Source: Pelagibacteraceae bacterium AG-439-F23 (GTDB lineage: Bacteria > Pseudomonadota > Alphaproteobacteria > Pelagibacterales > Pelagibacteraceae). Taken from it: a DNA stretch of 61,090 bases. This document shows positions 49,253-57,610 of this stretch, piece after piece. Within the stretch, counting starts at the first letter, position 1. Each line of letters opens with the position of its first letter. Location of the stretch: contig QCPT01000004.1 in the NCBI GenBank assembly GCA_003212415.1, positions 1-61,090 of the forward strand. The letters are read 5' to 3'. The translations under genes and the position numbers were made by a program. Below the pieces are notes generated by a model that ran no database searches, was not told the origin of the DNA, and saw nothing but the letters and a program-made list of their open reading frames with translations.

Positions 49253-49329
49253 AGTCTAAATATGGATATTTAAAAAAAAAAATCAATAAAAAAAATATGA
49301 TTGTTTTTGTAATCTGCTAATATGTAGCA

Positions 49330-49881
49330 GTGAATAAATCATTTTTTAAATTTGTGACAGATATAGGTCCATTAGTAATATTTTTTATCTTTTATTATAA
49401 CAATGAAAAAAATTTAAAAGTAGCAATACCTCCACTTATAGTTGCAACTATTATTGCAGTATTAATTGTTTGGATTTTAGAGAAAAAAATTCCAATGGTC
49501 CCTTTATTAAGTGGAATATTGATTACTTTATTTGGGGGACTTACAATTTACTTTGATAACCCAATTTTTATATACATGAAGCCAACTATAATAAATATTT
49601 TATTTGGATTGGCTTTGATGTTTGGTAAATTTTTTACAGAAGAACCAATTCTAAAAAAAATTTTAGGAAAATCCTTACCATTAAGTGATGAGGGCTGGAA
49701 GATTTTAAACAATAGATGGATGTATTTCTTTTTTGGTTTAGCAATTTTAAATGAATTAGTTTGGAGAACACAGTCTGAAGAGTTTTGGGTTAATTTTAAA
49801 GTTTGGGGGATGCTACCTATTACATTTACATTTACAGCATTTCAAATTGGATTAATAAATAAACATAAATTAAATGAATAG
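49330..49881 (+). CDS. yciB: Intracellular septation protein A family (YciB/IspZ)
   Basis: The 183-residue inner-membrane protein has five to six hydrophobic segments and family motifs FVTDIGPLVIFFIFYY, EKKIPMVPLLSG, GWKILNNRWMYFFFGLAILNE, and FWVNFKVWGMLPITFTFTAFQ. YciB is implicated in envelope and septum biogenesis. The start is a GTG. A TAATAT six bases upstream would place the transcript start close to this codon (see findings). Its stop overlaps the next gene by eight bases. Confidence 0.93.
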   Translation: MNKSFFKFVTDIGPLVIFFIFYYNNEKNLKVAIPPLIVATIIAVLIVWILEKKIPMVPLLSGILITLFGGLTIYFDNPIFIYMKPTIINILFGLALMFGKFFTEEPILKKILGKSLPLSDEGWKILNNRWMYFFFGLAILNELVWRTQSEEFWVNFKVWGMLPITFTFTAFQIGLINKHKLNE

Positions 49882-50218
49882 AAACTTAAAGCTTGTAGTA
49901 AATAATATTTCAAAAGAAGAAAAACAAAAGTATTTTTTTGAAAAAAAGGAACTTAAGGTAATTCTTGATTTGTATGCCAAAATGGTTTCTGAGGGTTCTT
50001 GGAAAGATTATGGCCTTTCTATTTCTAGCAAACAAGTAAGTTTTATGGTTTTTAAAAATGCGGCTGAAAATGCCATATATAAAATTTGCAAAAATTTTAT
50101 GCCATCAAATAAAAATCTTAGATATTTAATTACTGATACTAATGGTAAAATTTTAAAAAATTCTTATGAATTAAAATCCTTGCTAAAAAATACGGTTTGG
50201 AAAAAATTACAAAAATAA
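49874..50218 (+). CDS. DUF2794-like protein of unknown function
   Basis: The 114-residue soluble basic protein resembles the alphaproteobacterial DUF2794 family: FEKKELKVILDLYAKMVSEGSWKDYGLSI, then VSFMVFKNAAENAIYKICKN and a C-terminal LITDTNGKILKNSYELKSLL. No function is established for the family that I can name. Coupling to yciB by an eight-base overlap suggests joint expression. It ends one base before the convergent Bax-inhibitor gene. Confidence 0.8.
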   Translation: MNRNLKLVVNNISKEEKQKYFFEKKELKVILDLYAKMVSEGSWKDYGLSISSKQVSFMVFKNAAENAIYKICKNFMPSNKNLRYLITDTNGKILKNSYELKSLLKNTVWKKLQK

Positions 50219-50219
50219 A

Positions 50220-50981
50220 TTATCTTCTTTGACCGAATAATCTTAGCAACATAATAAATAAATTAATGAAATCTAAGTATAATGTTAGAGCACCCATAAC
50301 AGCTTTTTTACCCATTAATTCACCTGAGTCTGAAGCTACATACATGTTTTTGATTTTTTGAGTGTCATAAGCTGTTAGCCCCACAAATATTAGAACACCA
50401 ATAATTGAAATTGCAAAATACATCATTGAAGATTTTAAAAATATATTAACCAATGATGCAATTATAATTCCGATTAACCCCATCATTAAAAAAGACCCTA
50501 ATTTCGTTAAATCTCTTTTAGTTGTATAGCCATAAATACTCATTGCCCCAAAAGTTGCTGATGAAATAAAAAAAACTCTAGTTACACTTAATCCAGTATA
50601 AACTAGTAAAATTGATGAAAGCGATAAACCCATTAAAGCGGCAAAAACCCAAAATGTAGTTTGTGCTTTAGAAGCACTCATTTTATTTATTCCAAAACTC
50701 ATATAAAAAACAATTCCTAATGGAGCAAGCATTACAATCCATTTTAATCCTGATAGATAAATTGCATTTCCAAATTCTGTAAGGGCAACTATTGCTCCAT
50801 TTGCATCTGTTACAACAGACATCTTAAATGAAAGCAGTGCTATAATTCCTGTTAATAATACTCCAGTTGCCATATAATTATAAACTTTAAGCATGTAGGC
50901 TCTTAAGCCCTCATCCATAACAACTGTAGTTCGTTGAGCTTCTTTTACTTTGTTTAGTATATTTTGTTTATTAAATTCCAT
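50220..50981 (-). CDS. Bax inhibitor-1/YccA family membrane protein
   Basis: The 253-residue protein has seven predicted membrane helices and the BI-1 family features: an N-terminal RAYMLKVYNYMATGVLLTGI, FAALMGLSLSSILLVYTG, and the C-terminal GLTAYDTQKIKNMY...ALTLYLDFINLFIMLLRLFG. In other bacteria homologues associate with the FtsH protease or act as calcium leak channels. The role here is unknown. It is divergent from the aldo/keto reductase across a 71-base AT-rich gap. Confidence 0.93.
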   Translation of the reverse strand: MEFNKQNILNKVKEAQRTTVVMDEGLRAYMLKVYNYMATGVLLTGIIALLSFKMSVVTDANGAIVALTEFGNAIYLSGLKWIVMLAPLGIVFYMSFGINKMSASKAQTTFWVFAALMGLSLSSILLVYTGLSVTRVFFISSATFGAMSIYGYTTKRDLTKLGSFLMMGLIGIIIASLVNIFLKSSMMYFAISIIGVLIFVGLTAYDTQKIKNMYVASDSGELMGKKAVMGALTLYLDFINLFIMLLRLFGQRR

Positions 50982-51052
50982 ATCATTTATATAATAGCCT
51001 TTTACTATTTATTCAAGATATCATAAAAGCCTTAAAAATTATTTAATATTCA

Positions 51053-52090
51053 ATGAATTATAGAAAATTAGGCAATACAGATCTTGAAGTTAGTACAATT
51101 TGTTTAGGAACAATGACTTGGGGTGAACAAAACACTCAAGATGAAGGTTTTGAACAAATGAATTATGCTTTAGATCAAGGAATAAATTTTATTGATACTG
51201 CTGAGTTATATGCAATTCCACCGAAAAAAGAAACATATGGAAAAACTGAAGAAATTATTGGAAATTGGTTTAAGGAAAAAAAAAACAGATCGAAAGTAAT
51301 TTTAGCTACAAAAATTGCTGGACCAGGACTTAGTTGGGTTAGAGGTGGTAAAAATCAGTATGATAAAGAAAAATTAAATGAGGCAGTAAATCAAAGTCTT
51401 AAAAGACTTCAGACTGATTATATAGATTTATATCAATTACATTGGCCAGAAAGAAAAACAAATTATTTTGGAAAATTGGGCTATGAACATACAAACGATA
51501 ATAAATGGAACAATTTCGAAGATATTTTAAATTCTTTAGATGAAATAATAAAGTCTGGTAAAGTTAAATATATAGGTCTTTCAAATGAAACTGCCTGGGG
51601 ACTTACAAAATTTTTAGAAATTTCTAAAACAAAAAATTTACCAAGAGTAATGTCTGTCCAAAATCCATATAATCTATTAAATAGAACATATGAAATTGGA
51701 TTAGCAGAAGCTTCTATAAGAGAAAAAAGTGGTCTATTAGCATACTCGCCTTTAGCTTCAGGTATAATGTCAGGAAAGTACAGAAATGGTGCTATGCCGG
51801 ATGGTTCTAGAATGAAATTATTTGGTGATAGATTTCCAAGATATAAAACAAAAAATGCAATAAATGCTGTGGAAGAATATTATAAAATATCAAAAAAACA
51901 TAATCTTGATTTGGCTCAAATGTCATTAAAGTTTTGCGAATTACAACCATTTATGACAAGTGTAATTATTGGAGCTACGTCAATGGAGCAGTTGAAAACT
52001 GATATAGAAAGTGTAAATGTAAATTTGAGTGACGATATTATTAAAGAAATTAATGAAGTACAAAAATTATATACAAATCCATGTCCATAG
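51053..52090 (+). CDS. Aldo/keto reductase (Tas/YajO-like)
   Basis: The 345-residue NADPH-dependent TIM-barrel oxidoreductase has the catalytic tetrad in place: Asp and Tyr in FIDTAELYAIPP, Lys in VILATKIAGP, and His in YQLHWPERKTNYFG. Cofactor residues appear in YSPLASGIMSGKY and SVIIGATSMEQLKTDIE near the C terminus. The physiological substrate is unknown, and the closest functional label is the Tas-like branch. Its stop overlaps the start of the next gene by ten bases. Confidence 0.93.
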   Translation: MNYRKLGNTDLEVSTICLGTMTWGEQNTQDEGFEQMNYALDQGINFIDTAELYAIPPKKETYGKTEEIIGNWFKEKKNRSKVILATKIAGPGLSWVRGGKNQYDKEKLNEAVNQSLKRLQTDYIDLYQLHWPERKTNYFGKLGYEHTNDNKWNNFEDILNSLDEIIKSGKVKYIGLSNETAWGLTKFLEISKTKNLPRVMSVQNPYNLLNRTYEIGLAEASIREKSGLLAYSPLASGIMSGKYRNGAMPDGSRMKLFGDRFPRYKTKNAINAVEEYYKISKKHNLDLAQMSLKFCELQPFMTSVIIGATSMEQLKTDIESVNVNLSDDIIKEINEVQKLYTNPCP

Positions 52091-52593
52091 TTAAAAAAAT
52101 TTTAATTAAATTATTAATATTAATTATTTTTTCATTCAATTTTGTGCAAGCTGAAGATTTAAAGAAGATAGCAAAATTTAAAGATTGGGAAGTAATTATG
52201 ATTACAGATGAAATGAACAAAGTTTGCTTTGCTCAATCAAAGCCTGTTTTACAATCTCCAAAAAAAGATGACAGGGAAGCAAGACTATTCGTAACTTTTA
52301 GACCATTGGAAAAAATTGCAGATGAAGTAAGTACTACGTCTGGCTATGAATATAACAATCAAAACTCAATAATTGCATCTTCAGGAAAATCAAAATACAA
52401 ATTTGATATTTCACAAGATAATTTTGCATGGATTTCAAGTAACAAAATCGAAAAAAAAATCATTAAAAGAATGAAAAGAGCATCAAGAATTATGGTTACT
52501 GCTTATAATAAATCAGGATCTCAAACAATCGACCATTATTCTTTGATGGGTTTTACCAAAGCTTACAACGAGGCAAAAAAAAACTGCACTTAA
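52081..52593 (+). CDS. IalB-like periplasmic protein
   Basis: The 170-residue product has a signal peptide (MSIVKKILIKLLILIIFSFNFVQA) and matches the alphaproteobacterial invasion-associated locus B (IalB) family pattern: FKDWEVI, a central KVCFAQSKPV, FVTFRPL..EVSTTSGYEY, MKRASRIMVTAYNKSGSQTIDHYSLMGFTKAY, and a terminal cysteine that can pair with the one in VCFA. In free-living bacteria the name does not imply invasion, and the function is unknown. It is four bases upstream of argG. Confidence 0.82.
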   Translation: MSIVKKILIKLLILIIFSFNFVQAEDLKKIAKFKDWEVIMITDEMNKVCFAQSKPVLQSPKKDDREARLFVTFRPLEKIADEVSTTSGYEYNNQNSIIASSGKSKYKFDISQDNFAWISSNKIEKKIIKRMKRASRIMVTAYNKSGSQTIDHYSLMGFTKAYNEAKKNCT

Positions 52594-52597
52594 AATA

Positions 52598-53782
52598 ATG
52601 AAATCGAAAAAAAAGATAGTACTTGCCTACTCGGGCGGACTGGATACATCTATAATTCTTAAATGGCTTCAAGAAAATTATAACGCAGAGATTATTTGCT
52701 ATACAGCTGATGTTGGACAAGAAATAGATAGAAAAAAAATATTTAAAAATGCAAAAAAATTTGGTGTTAAAAATATTATAATTCAAGATTTGAAAGATAC
52801 TTTCGTAAAAGAGTATGTATATCCAATGATTAGAGGTCATGCTATTTATGAAGGCGTCTATTTGTTAGGAACTTCAATTGCAAGACCATTAATTGCAAAA
52901 GATCAAATTAGAGTTGCAAAAAAATTTAGGGCTTATGCAGTTTCTCATGGAGCCACAGGAAAAGGAAATGACCAAGTTAGATTTGAATTGGGATATCACT
53001 ATTTCGGTCCAAAAATAAAAATAATAGCACCGTGGAGAATATGGAAGCTTAAATCAAGAACTGACTTAATTAATTATGCAAAAAAAAATGGAATAACTAT
53101 TCCAAAAGATAAAAAAGGAGCGCCACCATTTTCTGTTGATGATAATTTATTTCACACATCAACTGAAGGTAAAATTTTAGAAAACCCAAAGAATTCTGCA
53201 CCAGAATTTATTTTTCAAAGAACTGCATCACCGGAAAAAGCACCTAACAAACCAACATTTGTTATAATAAATTTTAAAAACAGTAATCCAATTGGAATTA
53301 ATGGTAGAAAATTATCACCATCTAAACTTTTGCAAAAGCTTAATCAATTAGCTGGAAAAAATGGAATTGGTAGAGTTGATTTAGTGGAAAACAGATTTAT
53401 TGGAATAAAATCTAGAGGTGTTTATGAAACACCAGGTGGAACGTTGTTAGTAAATGCTCATAGAGCAATTGAGTCTGTAACGCTTGATAAAGAAACAATG
53501 CACAAAAAAGATGCTGTAATGCCAAGATATGCAGAACTAATTTATAATGGGTATTGGTATTCAAAAGAAAGATTTAAACTTCAAAAAATTGTTGATCTTA
53601 AAAAAAATAAAGTTAACGGATCTGTTAAACTTAAACTTTATAAAGGAAATATTACTATTCAATCAAGATTAACGAATAGCAATGCTTATTCTATGAAGAA
53701 AGTTTCATTTGAAGAAAATAAAACTTTTAATAAATCAAATGTAGAAAGATTTATTAATTTCCACAAAAAAAAATTGAAATAA
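52598..53782 (+). CDS. argG: Argininosuccinate synthase
   Basis: ArgG condenses citrulline and aspartate with ATP, the penultimate step of arginine synthesis. The 394-residue protein has the N-type ATP pyrophosphatase loop LAYSGGLDTSIILKWL (9-24), VGQEIDRKKIF, GTSIARPLIAK, SHGATGKGNDQVRFELGY, and the tetramerising C-terminal part with GIKSRGVYETPGGTLL. It starts four bases after the IalB-like gene and ends six bases from the convergent tesA. Confidence 0.97.
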   Translation: MKSKKKIVLAYSGGLDTSIILKWLQENYNAEIICYTADVGQEIDRKKIFKNAKKFGVKNIIIQDLKDTFVKEYVYPMIRGHAIYEGVYLLGTSIARPLIAKDQIRVAKKFRAYAVSHGATGKGNDQVRFELGYHYFGPKIKIIAPWRIWKLKSRTDLINYAKKNGITIPKDKKGAPPFSVDDNLFHTSTEGKILENPKNSAPEFIFQRTASPEKAPNKPTFVIINFKNSNPIGINGRKLSPSKLLQKLNQLAGKNGIGRVDLVENRFIGIKSRGVYETPGGTLLVNAHRAIESVTLDKETMHKKDAVMPRYAELIYNGYWYSKERFKLQKIVDLKKNKVNGSVKLKLYKGNITIQSRLTNSNAYSMKKVSFEENKTFNKSNVERFINFHKKKLK

Positions 53783-53788
53783 TAAAAA

Positions 53789-54409
53789 TTAATTATAAGA
53801 AATTAAATTTTTTATAATAATTTCTTGTAAAGTTTTACTAATAATAATTGTACCATCTTTATTAGGATGTATACCATCTTGTTGATTTAAACTTGGATCA
53901 AGCGCAACACCTTCAAGAAGAAAAGGGATTAAAGGTAGGTTGTATTTTTTAGATAATTTTGGATAGATTGCATCAAAATTTTTTTTATATTCATACCCAT
54001 GCGATTTTGGAGCAACCATCCCTGCTATAATAATTTTAATTTGCTTGTTATTTGCAATATTAATTATTGCTTCTAAGTTTTTTTCTGTCTCATTAGGTTG
54101 AATACCCCTTAGCATATCATTTGCCCCCAAACCTAAAATGATTAAATCAATTCCAGTTTCAGATAAACTCCACTCAGCTCTATTTAATCCACCTGATGAT
54201 GTGCTTCCTGATACACTACCATTAATAACTTTGATATTTAATCCATCTTTCTTAAGATTATTTTCTAAAACTAAAGATAAATGATGCTCTTTTGGCAATC
54301 CATACCCTGCCATTAAACTATCCCCAAATAGTACTACCTTTTCTATTGCACTTGCATTTATGTGCACTAGAAAGAGTATCAAAATTTTTGTAAATATACT
54401 TTTATTCAT
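53789..54409 (-). CDS. tesA: TesA-like GDSL lysophospholipase/thioesterase/arylesterase
   Basis: From the ATG at 54409 the product has 206 residues, the normal TesA length. It comprises a signal peptide (about 1-21, [20 protein letters not shown]) and an SGNH hydrolase domain with VVLFGDSLMAGYG (nucleophile Ser31), NGSVSGSTSSGG, GLGANDMLRG, and the Asp-His pair in QDGIHPNKDG. The open frame extends 65 codons further upstream, but those codons lie inside the divergent ABC ATPase gene and have no family similarity, so I rejected them. The periplasmic substrate is unknown. The tesA-ABC arrangement resembles tesA-ybbA of enterobacteria. Confidence 0.93.
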   Translation of the reverse strand: MNKSIFTKILILFLVHINASAIEKVVLFGDSLMAGYGLPKEHHLSLVLENNLKKDGLNIKVINGSVSGSTSSGGLNRAEWSLSETGIDLIILGLGANDMLRGIQPNETEKNLEAIINIANNKQIKIIIAGMVAPKSHGYEYKKNFDAIYPKLSKKYNLPLIPFLLEGVALDPSLNQQDGIHPNKDGTIIISKTLQEIIIKNLISYN

Positions 54410-55073
54410 GAGTGCACTTCTTAAATTAAAAAAAATAAATCTCAAATACCAAACTGGCAAAGAGAATATTAGTGTTTTAAAGGATATTGATTTAATAATT
54501 AAGAAAAAAGAAACCGTTTCTGTGGTTGGTGAAAGTGGTTCAGGAAAAACTAGCTTAATTATGCTAATTGGAGGTTTGGAGCGTCCAACCTCAGGTAAGA
54601 TCATTTTTCAAGATCAAGAAATAACAAATATAAATGAGGATGAAGTCTCTGAAATTAGAAAGAAAAACATTGGAATTATATTTCAGTCTTTTTATTTAAT
54701 TCCAAATTATACCGCATTTGAAAATGTTGCTTTAACTTTAGAGCTTAATAAATTCAAAAATCCTGAAAAAGAAGCAAAACTTTTATTAGAGCGATTTGGT
54801 CTAAAGCACCGATTTAACAATCTTCCAAGTCAATTATCTGGTGGGGAACAACAACGCGTAGCGATTGCAAGAGCAATTGCTATGAAACCAGAGTTAATCT
54901 TAGCAGATGAACCAACTGGAAACTTAGATACTGAAAACTCAATAATGATATCTGATATATTATTTGAATACGTCAAAGAAGAAGGCTCTTCATTAATCAT
55001 GGTAACTCATGATCCAAAGCTTGCAAACAAGGCTAAACGAAAAATCAAAATTAAAGATGGAAAAATTAAATAA
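54408..55073 (+). CDS. ybbA: ABC transporter ATPase (YbbA/LolD-like)
   Basis: The 221-residue ATPase has Walker A GESGSGKT (41-48), the Q-loop in [18 protein letters not shown], signature LSGGEQQR (143-150), Walker [13 protein letters not shown], and the H-loop in MVTHDPKLA. It belongs to the MacB/LolD/YbbA group that pairs with FtsX-like permeases. The frame is open 16 codons upstream (from 54360), but the ATG at 54408 fits the family N terminus. That ATG shares the palindrome CATG (54407-54410) with the tesA start codon. It overlaps the permease gene by 17 bases. Confidence 0.93.
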   Translation: MSALLKLKKINLKYQTGKENISVLKDIDLIIKKKETVSVVGESGSGKTSLIMLIGGLERPTSGKIIFQDQEITNINEDEVSEIRKKNIGIIFQSFYLIPNYTAFENVALTLELNKFKNPEKEAKLLLERFGLKHRFNNLPSQLSGGEQQRVAIARAIAMKPELILADEPTGNLDTENSIMISDILFEYVKEEGSSLIMVTHDPKLANKAKRKIKIKDGKIK

Positions 55074-57594
55074 CCCTTCTGAATTTAATTTAATTTTTAA
55101 ATATGCTTTAAAAGATCTAAGCAGAAATTATCAAAAAATTTCAAGTATCATCGTTACTTTATTTATCAGTCTCTTTATATTAAGTGCCATTTTCACCATT
55201 GAAGACAGTTTAAAAAAAGAACTAAATGATAATGCTAAAGTTCTATTAGGGGGAGACTTAGAAATTGATTACAACCGCAATCAAGGAAACCTTGATTTAG
55301 TTAACAAAGTAAAAGAATTTGCAACAATCTCACAGATGATTGAATTTAGCACTATGCTTTCAACAACTGGCAGAACTAAAAATAAATCTTTATTTACAAG
55401 AATTAAAACGGTTGATGAAAAATACCCATTATATGGAGAAATTATTTATGAGCCTGAAGGTGCTTATGAACGAATACAAAAAGAACCAAACACAATTTTA
55501 ATTAACGAAAGTTTATCAAAAACACTCAATATAAAAATTAATGAAAAAGTAAAAGTTCAAGATCAAAACTTTACTGTTATTGGTTTTATAAAATCAGTAC
55601 CTGATGTTAGTGGATTTGTAGCATTTGGTGACTGGGCATTAGCAGGAAAGCAAACTTTAGAGATATTAAAATTAAATGGCATAGGAAGCTTTTTAAACTA
55701 TGAATATAAAGTAAAATTTAATTCAAATGATGATCCTGAAAAAATTGAAAAAAGAATTCAAAATATTTTTAAAGATGATCAGAAAGTAAAGCTTAGATAT
55801 CCTAAAAATTCTGCAAGTGGATTAAAGCGAATTATTAATAATTTTTCTCAATTTTTATCTCTTGTCTCAATAAGTGCAATGCTAATTGCGGGAATTGGAA
55901 TTGCAAACACGTTGTTGTCATTTATAAATCAAAACAATATGTCAATTGCTGTAAGAAAGGCAATCGGGTTTTATTCAGGCAATATAAAAACACTCTATTA
56001 CCTGCAATTATTAATCTTATTATTTATTATTACTGTAATTTCATATGGTTCTAGTTTTTTAATTGTTCCGGTTGCTGATAAGTACTTATCTGATGGATTG
56101 GGATTAAATGTTTATCCTGCATTCTCTTTCATTAATTTTATAAAGATATTTTTAGTAGGATTGTTAGTTCTTATAATTTTTTCTATTCCTACAATCAGTT
56201 CAATTGATCAAGTTAAGGCATCAAACCTATTTAGAAATGTATTTCAAAACTTACAGTTTTATTATTCTAAAAGATCAATTGCTTTAAGTTTTATTTTACT
56301 TTCAATTTTAGTTTTATTATTCACAATAGGTTCTGAGAAACCTTCATACAGTTTGGGTTACTTTGGGGCATTTTTTATTTGTTTAATTGTATTTTTCTTA
56401 CTTTCAAAACTTATTATATTTTTTCTTAAAAAATTTAAATCTAGTTCTAATATCTCTTTAAAAGTATCTATCAAAAATATTACTCAAACTAAAAGTATTA
56501 CCCCAATTACAATTATGTCTTTAGGTTTGGGAGTAACTTTGCTTTTAACCTTGGCCATGGTTGGAACAAATTTTCAAAGAGAAATTGCAAAATCTATACC
56601 GGATATTGCTCCTGATTATTTCTTTGTTGGAATTCAAAAAGGTGAAAGAGAGAAATTTGAACAAGGTGTTTTAGACATGGATCCAAAAGCAAACATTGAA
56701 ATTGTTCCAATGGTTTCATCAGGGATTGTAAAAATTAATGGTGTAAATCCAAATACCTATATCAAGCCTGATAATGATAGCTATTGGGTTATTGGTAGTG
56801 AAAGAAGATCATCATGGGTTGAAAATGTTCCTGAAGATAATCCAATCTTAAAAGGGGAATGGTGGGATTTATCTAATCCAAATCAACTTCAAATATCTTT
56901 GGATGCAAAAGTTGCAAAAGATTTCAATATTGAATTAGGAGATATTTTTACATTGAATATATATGGTCGTGAAATTGATGGTAAAATAGTTAATTTTAGA
57001 GAAGTAGATTATCGCGATCTAAGTATTAATTTTGCAATGTTATTTAATCCGCAGTTTGCAAAAAATATACCCCATGAATATTTAGCAACTGCCAAATTTA
57101 ATAACACAGATCAATTTGATGAAACACAAATGCTAGAGATATTACCAAGTTTATCTATGATAAAAATTTCAGATTATCTAAATAAAGTAACTGCAGTCTT
57201 AAATAAAGTTTTCATAGCAGTAACATTAATATCTGCGGTAACAATTGTGATTGGCTTAATTGTAATATCTAGTGCCATTATGGTTCAAGGTAAAGTCAAA
57301 GAATATCAAAATTTAGTTTTTAAAATTTTAGGATTTTCTAAAAAAGAAATAATTTTCTCTTCTATTATTGAATTTTTATTAATCTTTTTTTCAGTAATCT
57401 TAATTGCAATATTTTTTGCTGTTATTGGTTCAAAATTTATAATGGAAAATATTTTTGAATTAGTTTGGAAATTTGATTTAAAAGTACTGTTTAACCTAGG
57501 CCTAAGTATTGGTATAGTCACATTAATTTTAATTATGCTAACAAATTTAAAATATTTAAACCCTAAGGTTTATCCACTTATTAGAAATCAATAA
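55057..57594 (+). CDS. ybbP: FtsX-like ABC transporter permease (YbbP-like)
   Basis: From the ATG at 55057 the product has 845 residues and two FtsX/MacB-type units. A first membrane helix near residue 30 is followed by a large periplasmic domain (LLGGDLEIDYN), a triplet of helices at about 265-390, a second periplasmic domain, and a final helix triplet from about 710 to 830. This is the YbbP layout. With YbbA it probably forms a mechanotransmitting or lipid/substrate-extracting ABC complex, and the TesA neighbour suggests a link to acyl lipids, which is inference. An ORF start at 55009 lies inside the ATPase and was not used. Confidence 0.9.
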   Translation: MEKLNNPSEFNLIFKYALKDLSRNYQKISSIIVTLFISLFILSAIFTIEDSLKKELNDNAKVLLGGDLEIDYNRNQGNLDLVNKVKEFATISQMIEFSTMLSTTGRTKNKSLFTRIKTVDEKYPLYGEIIYEPEGAYERIQKEPNTILINESLSKTLNIKINEKVKVQDQNFTVIGFIKSVPDVSGFVAFGDWALAGKQTLEILKLNGIGSFLNYEYKVKFNSNDDPEKIEKRIQNIFKDDQKVKLRYPKNSASGLKRIINNFSQFLSLVSISAMLIAGIGIANTLLSFINQNNMSIAVRKAIGFYSGNIKTLYYLQLLILLFIITVISYGSSFLIVPVADKYLSDGLGLNVYPAFSFINFIKIFLVGLLVLIIFSIPTISSIDQVKASNLFRNVFQNLQFYYSKRSIALSFILLSILVLLFTIGSEKPSYSLGYFGAFFICLIVFFLLSKLIIFFLKKFKSSSNISLKVSIKNITQTKSITPITIMSLGLGVTLLLTLAMVGTNFQREIAKSIPDIAPDYFFVGIQKGEREKFEQGVLDMDPKANIEIVPMVSSGIVKINGVNPNTYIKPDNDSYWVIGSERRSSWVENVPEDNPILKGEWWDLSNPNQLQISLDAKVAKDFNIELGDIFTLNIYGREIDGKIVNFREVDYRDLSINFAMLFNPQFAKNIPHEYLATAKFNNTDQFDETQMLEILPSLSMIKISDYLNKVTAVLNKVFIAVTLISAVTIVIGLIVISSAIMVQGKVKEYQNLVFKILGFSKKEIIFSSIIEFLLIFFSVILIAIFFAVIGSKFIMENIFELVWKFDLKVLFNLGLSIGIVTLILIMLTNLKYLNPKVYPLIRNQ

Positions 57595-57610
57595 TTAAAT
57601 TGAAAAAACT

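Noticed and set aside
53789..54604. Longer tesA reading frame starting at 54604
   Set aside because: The first 65 codons run antisense through the ABC ATPase, have no signal peptide and no family match. The internal Met at 54409 gives the expected signal peptide and length.
55009..57594. Permease start at 55009
   Set aside because: The extra 16 codons lie in a second frame of the ATPase C terminus. The ATG at 55057 gives a normal short overlap and a plausible N terminus.
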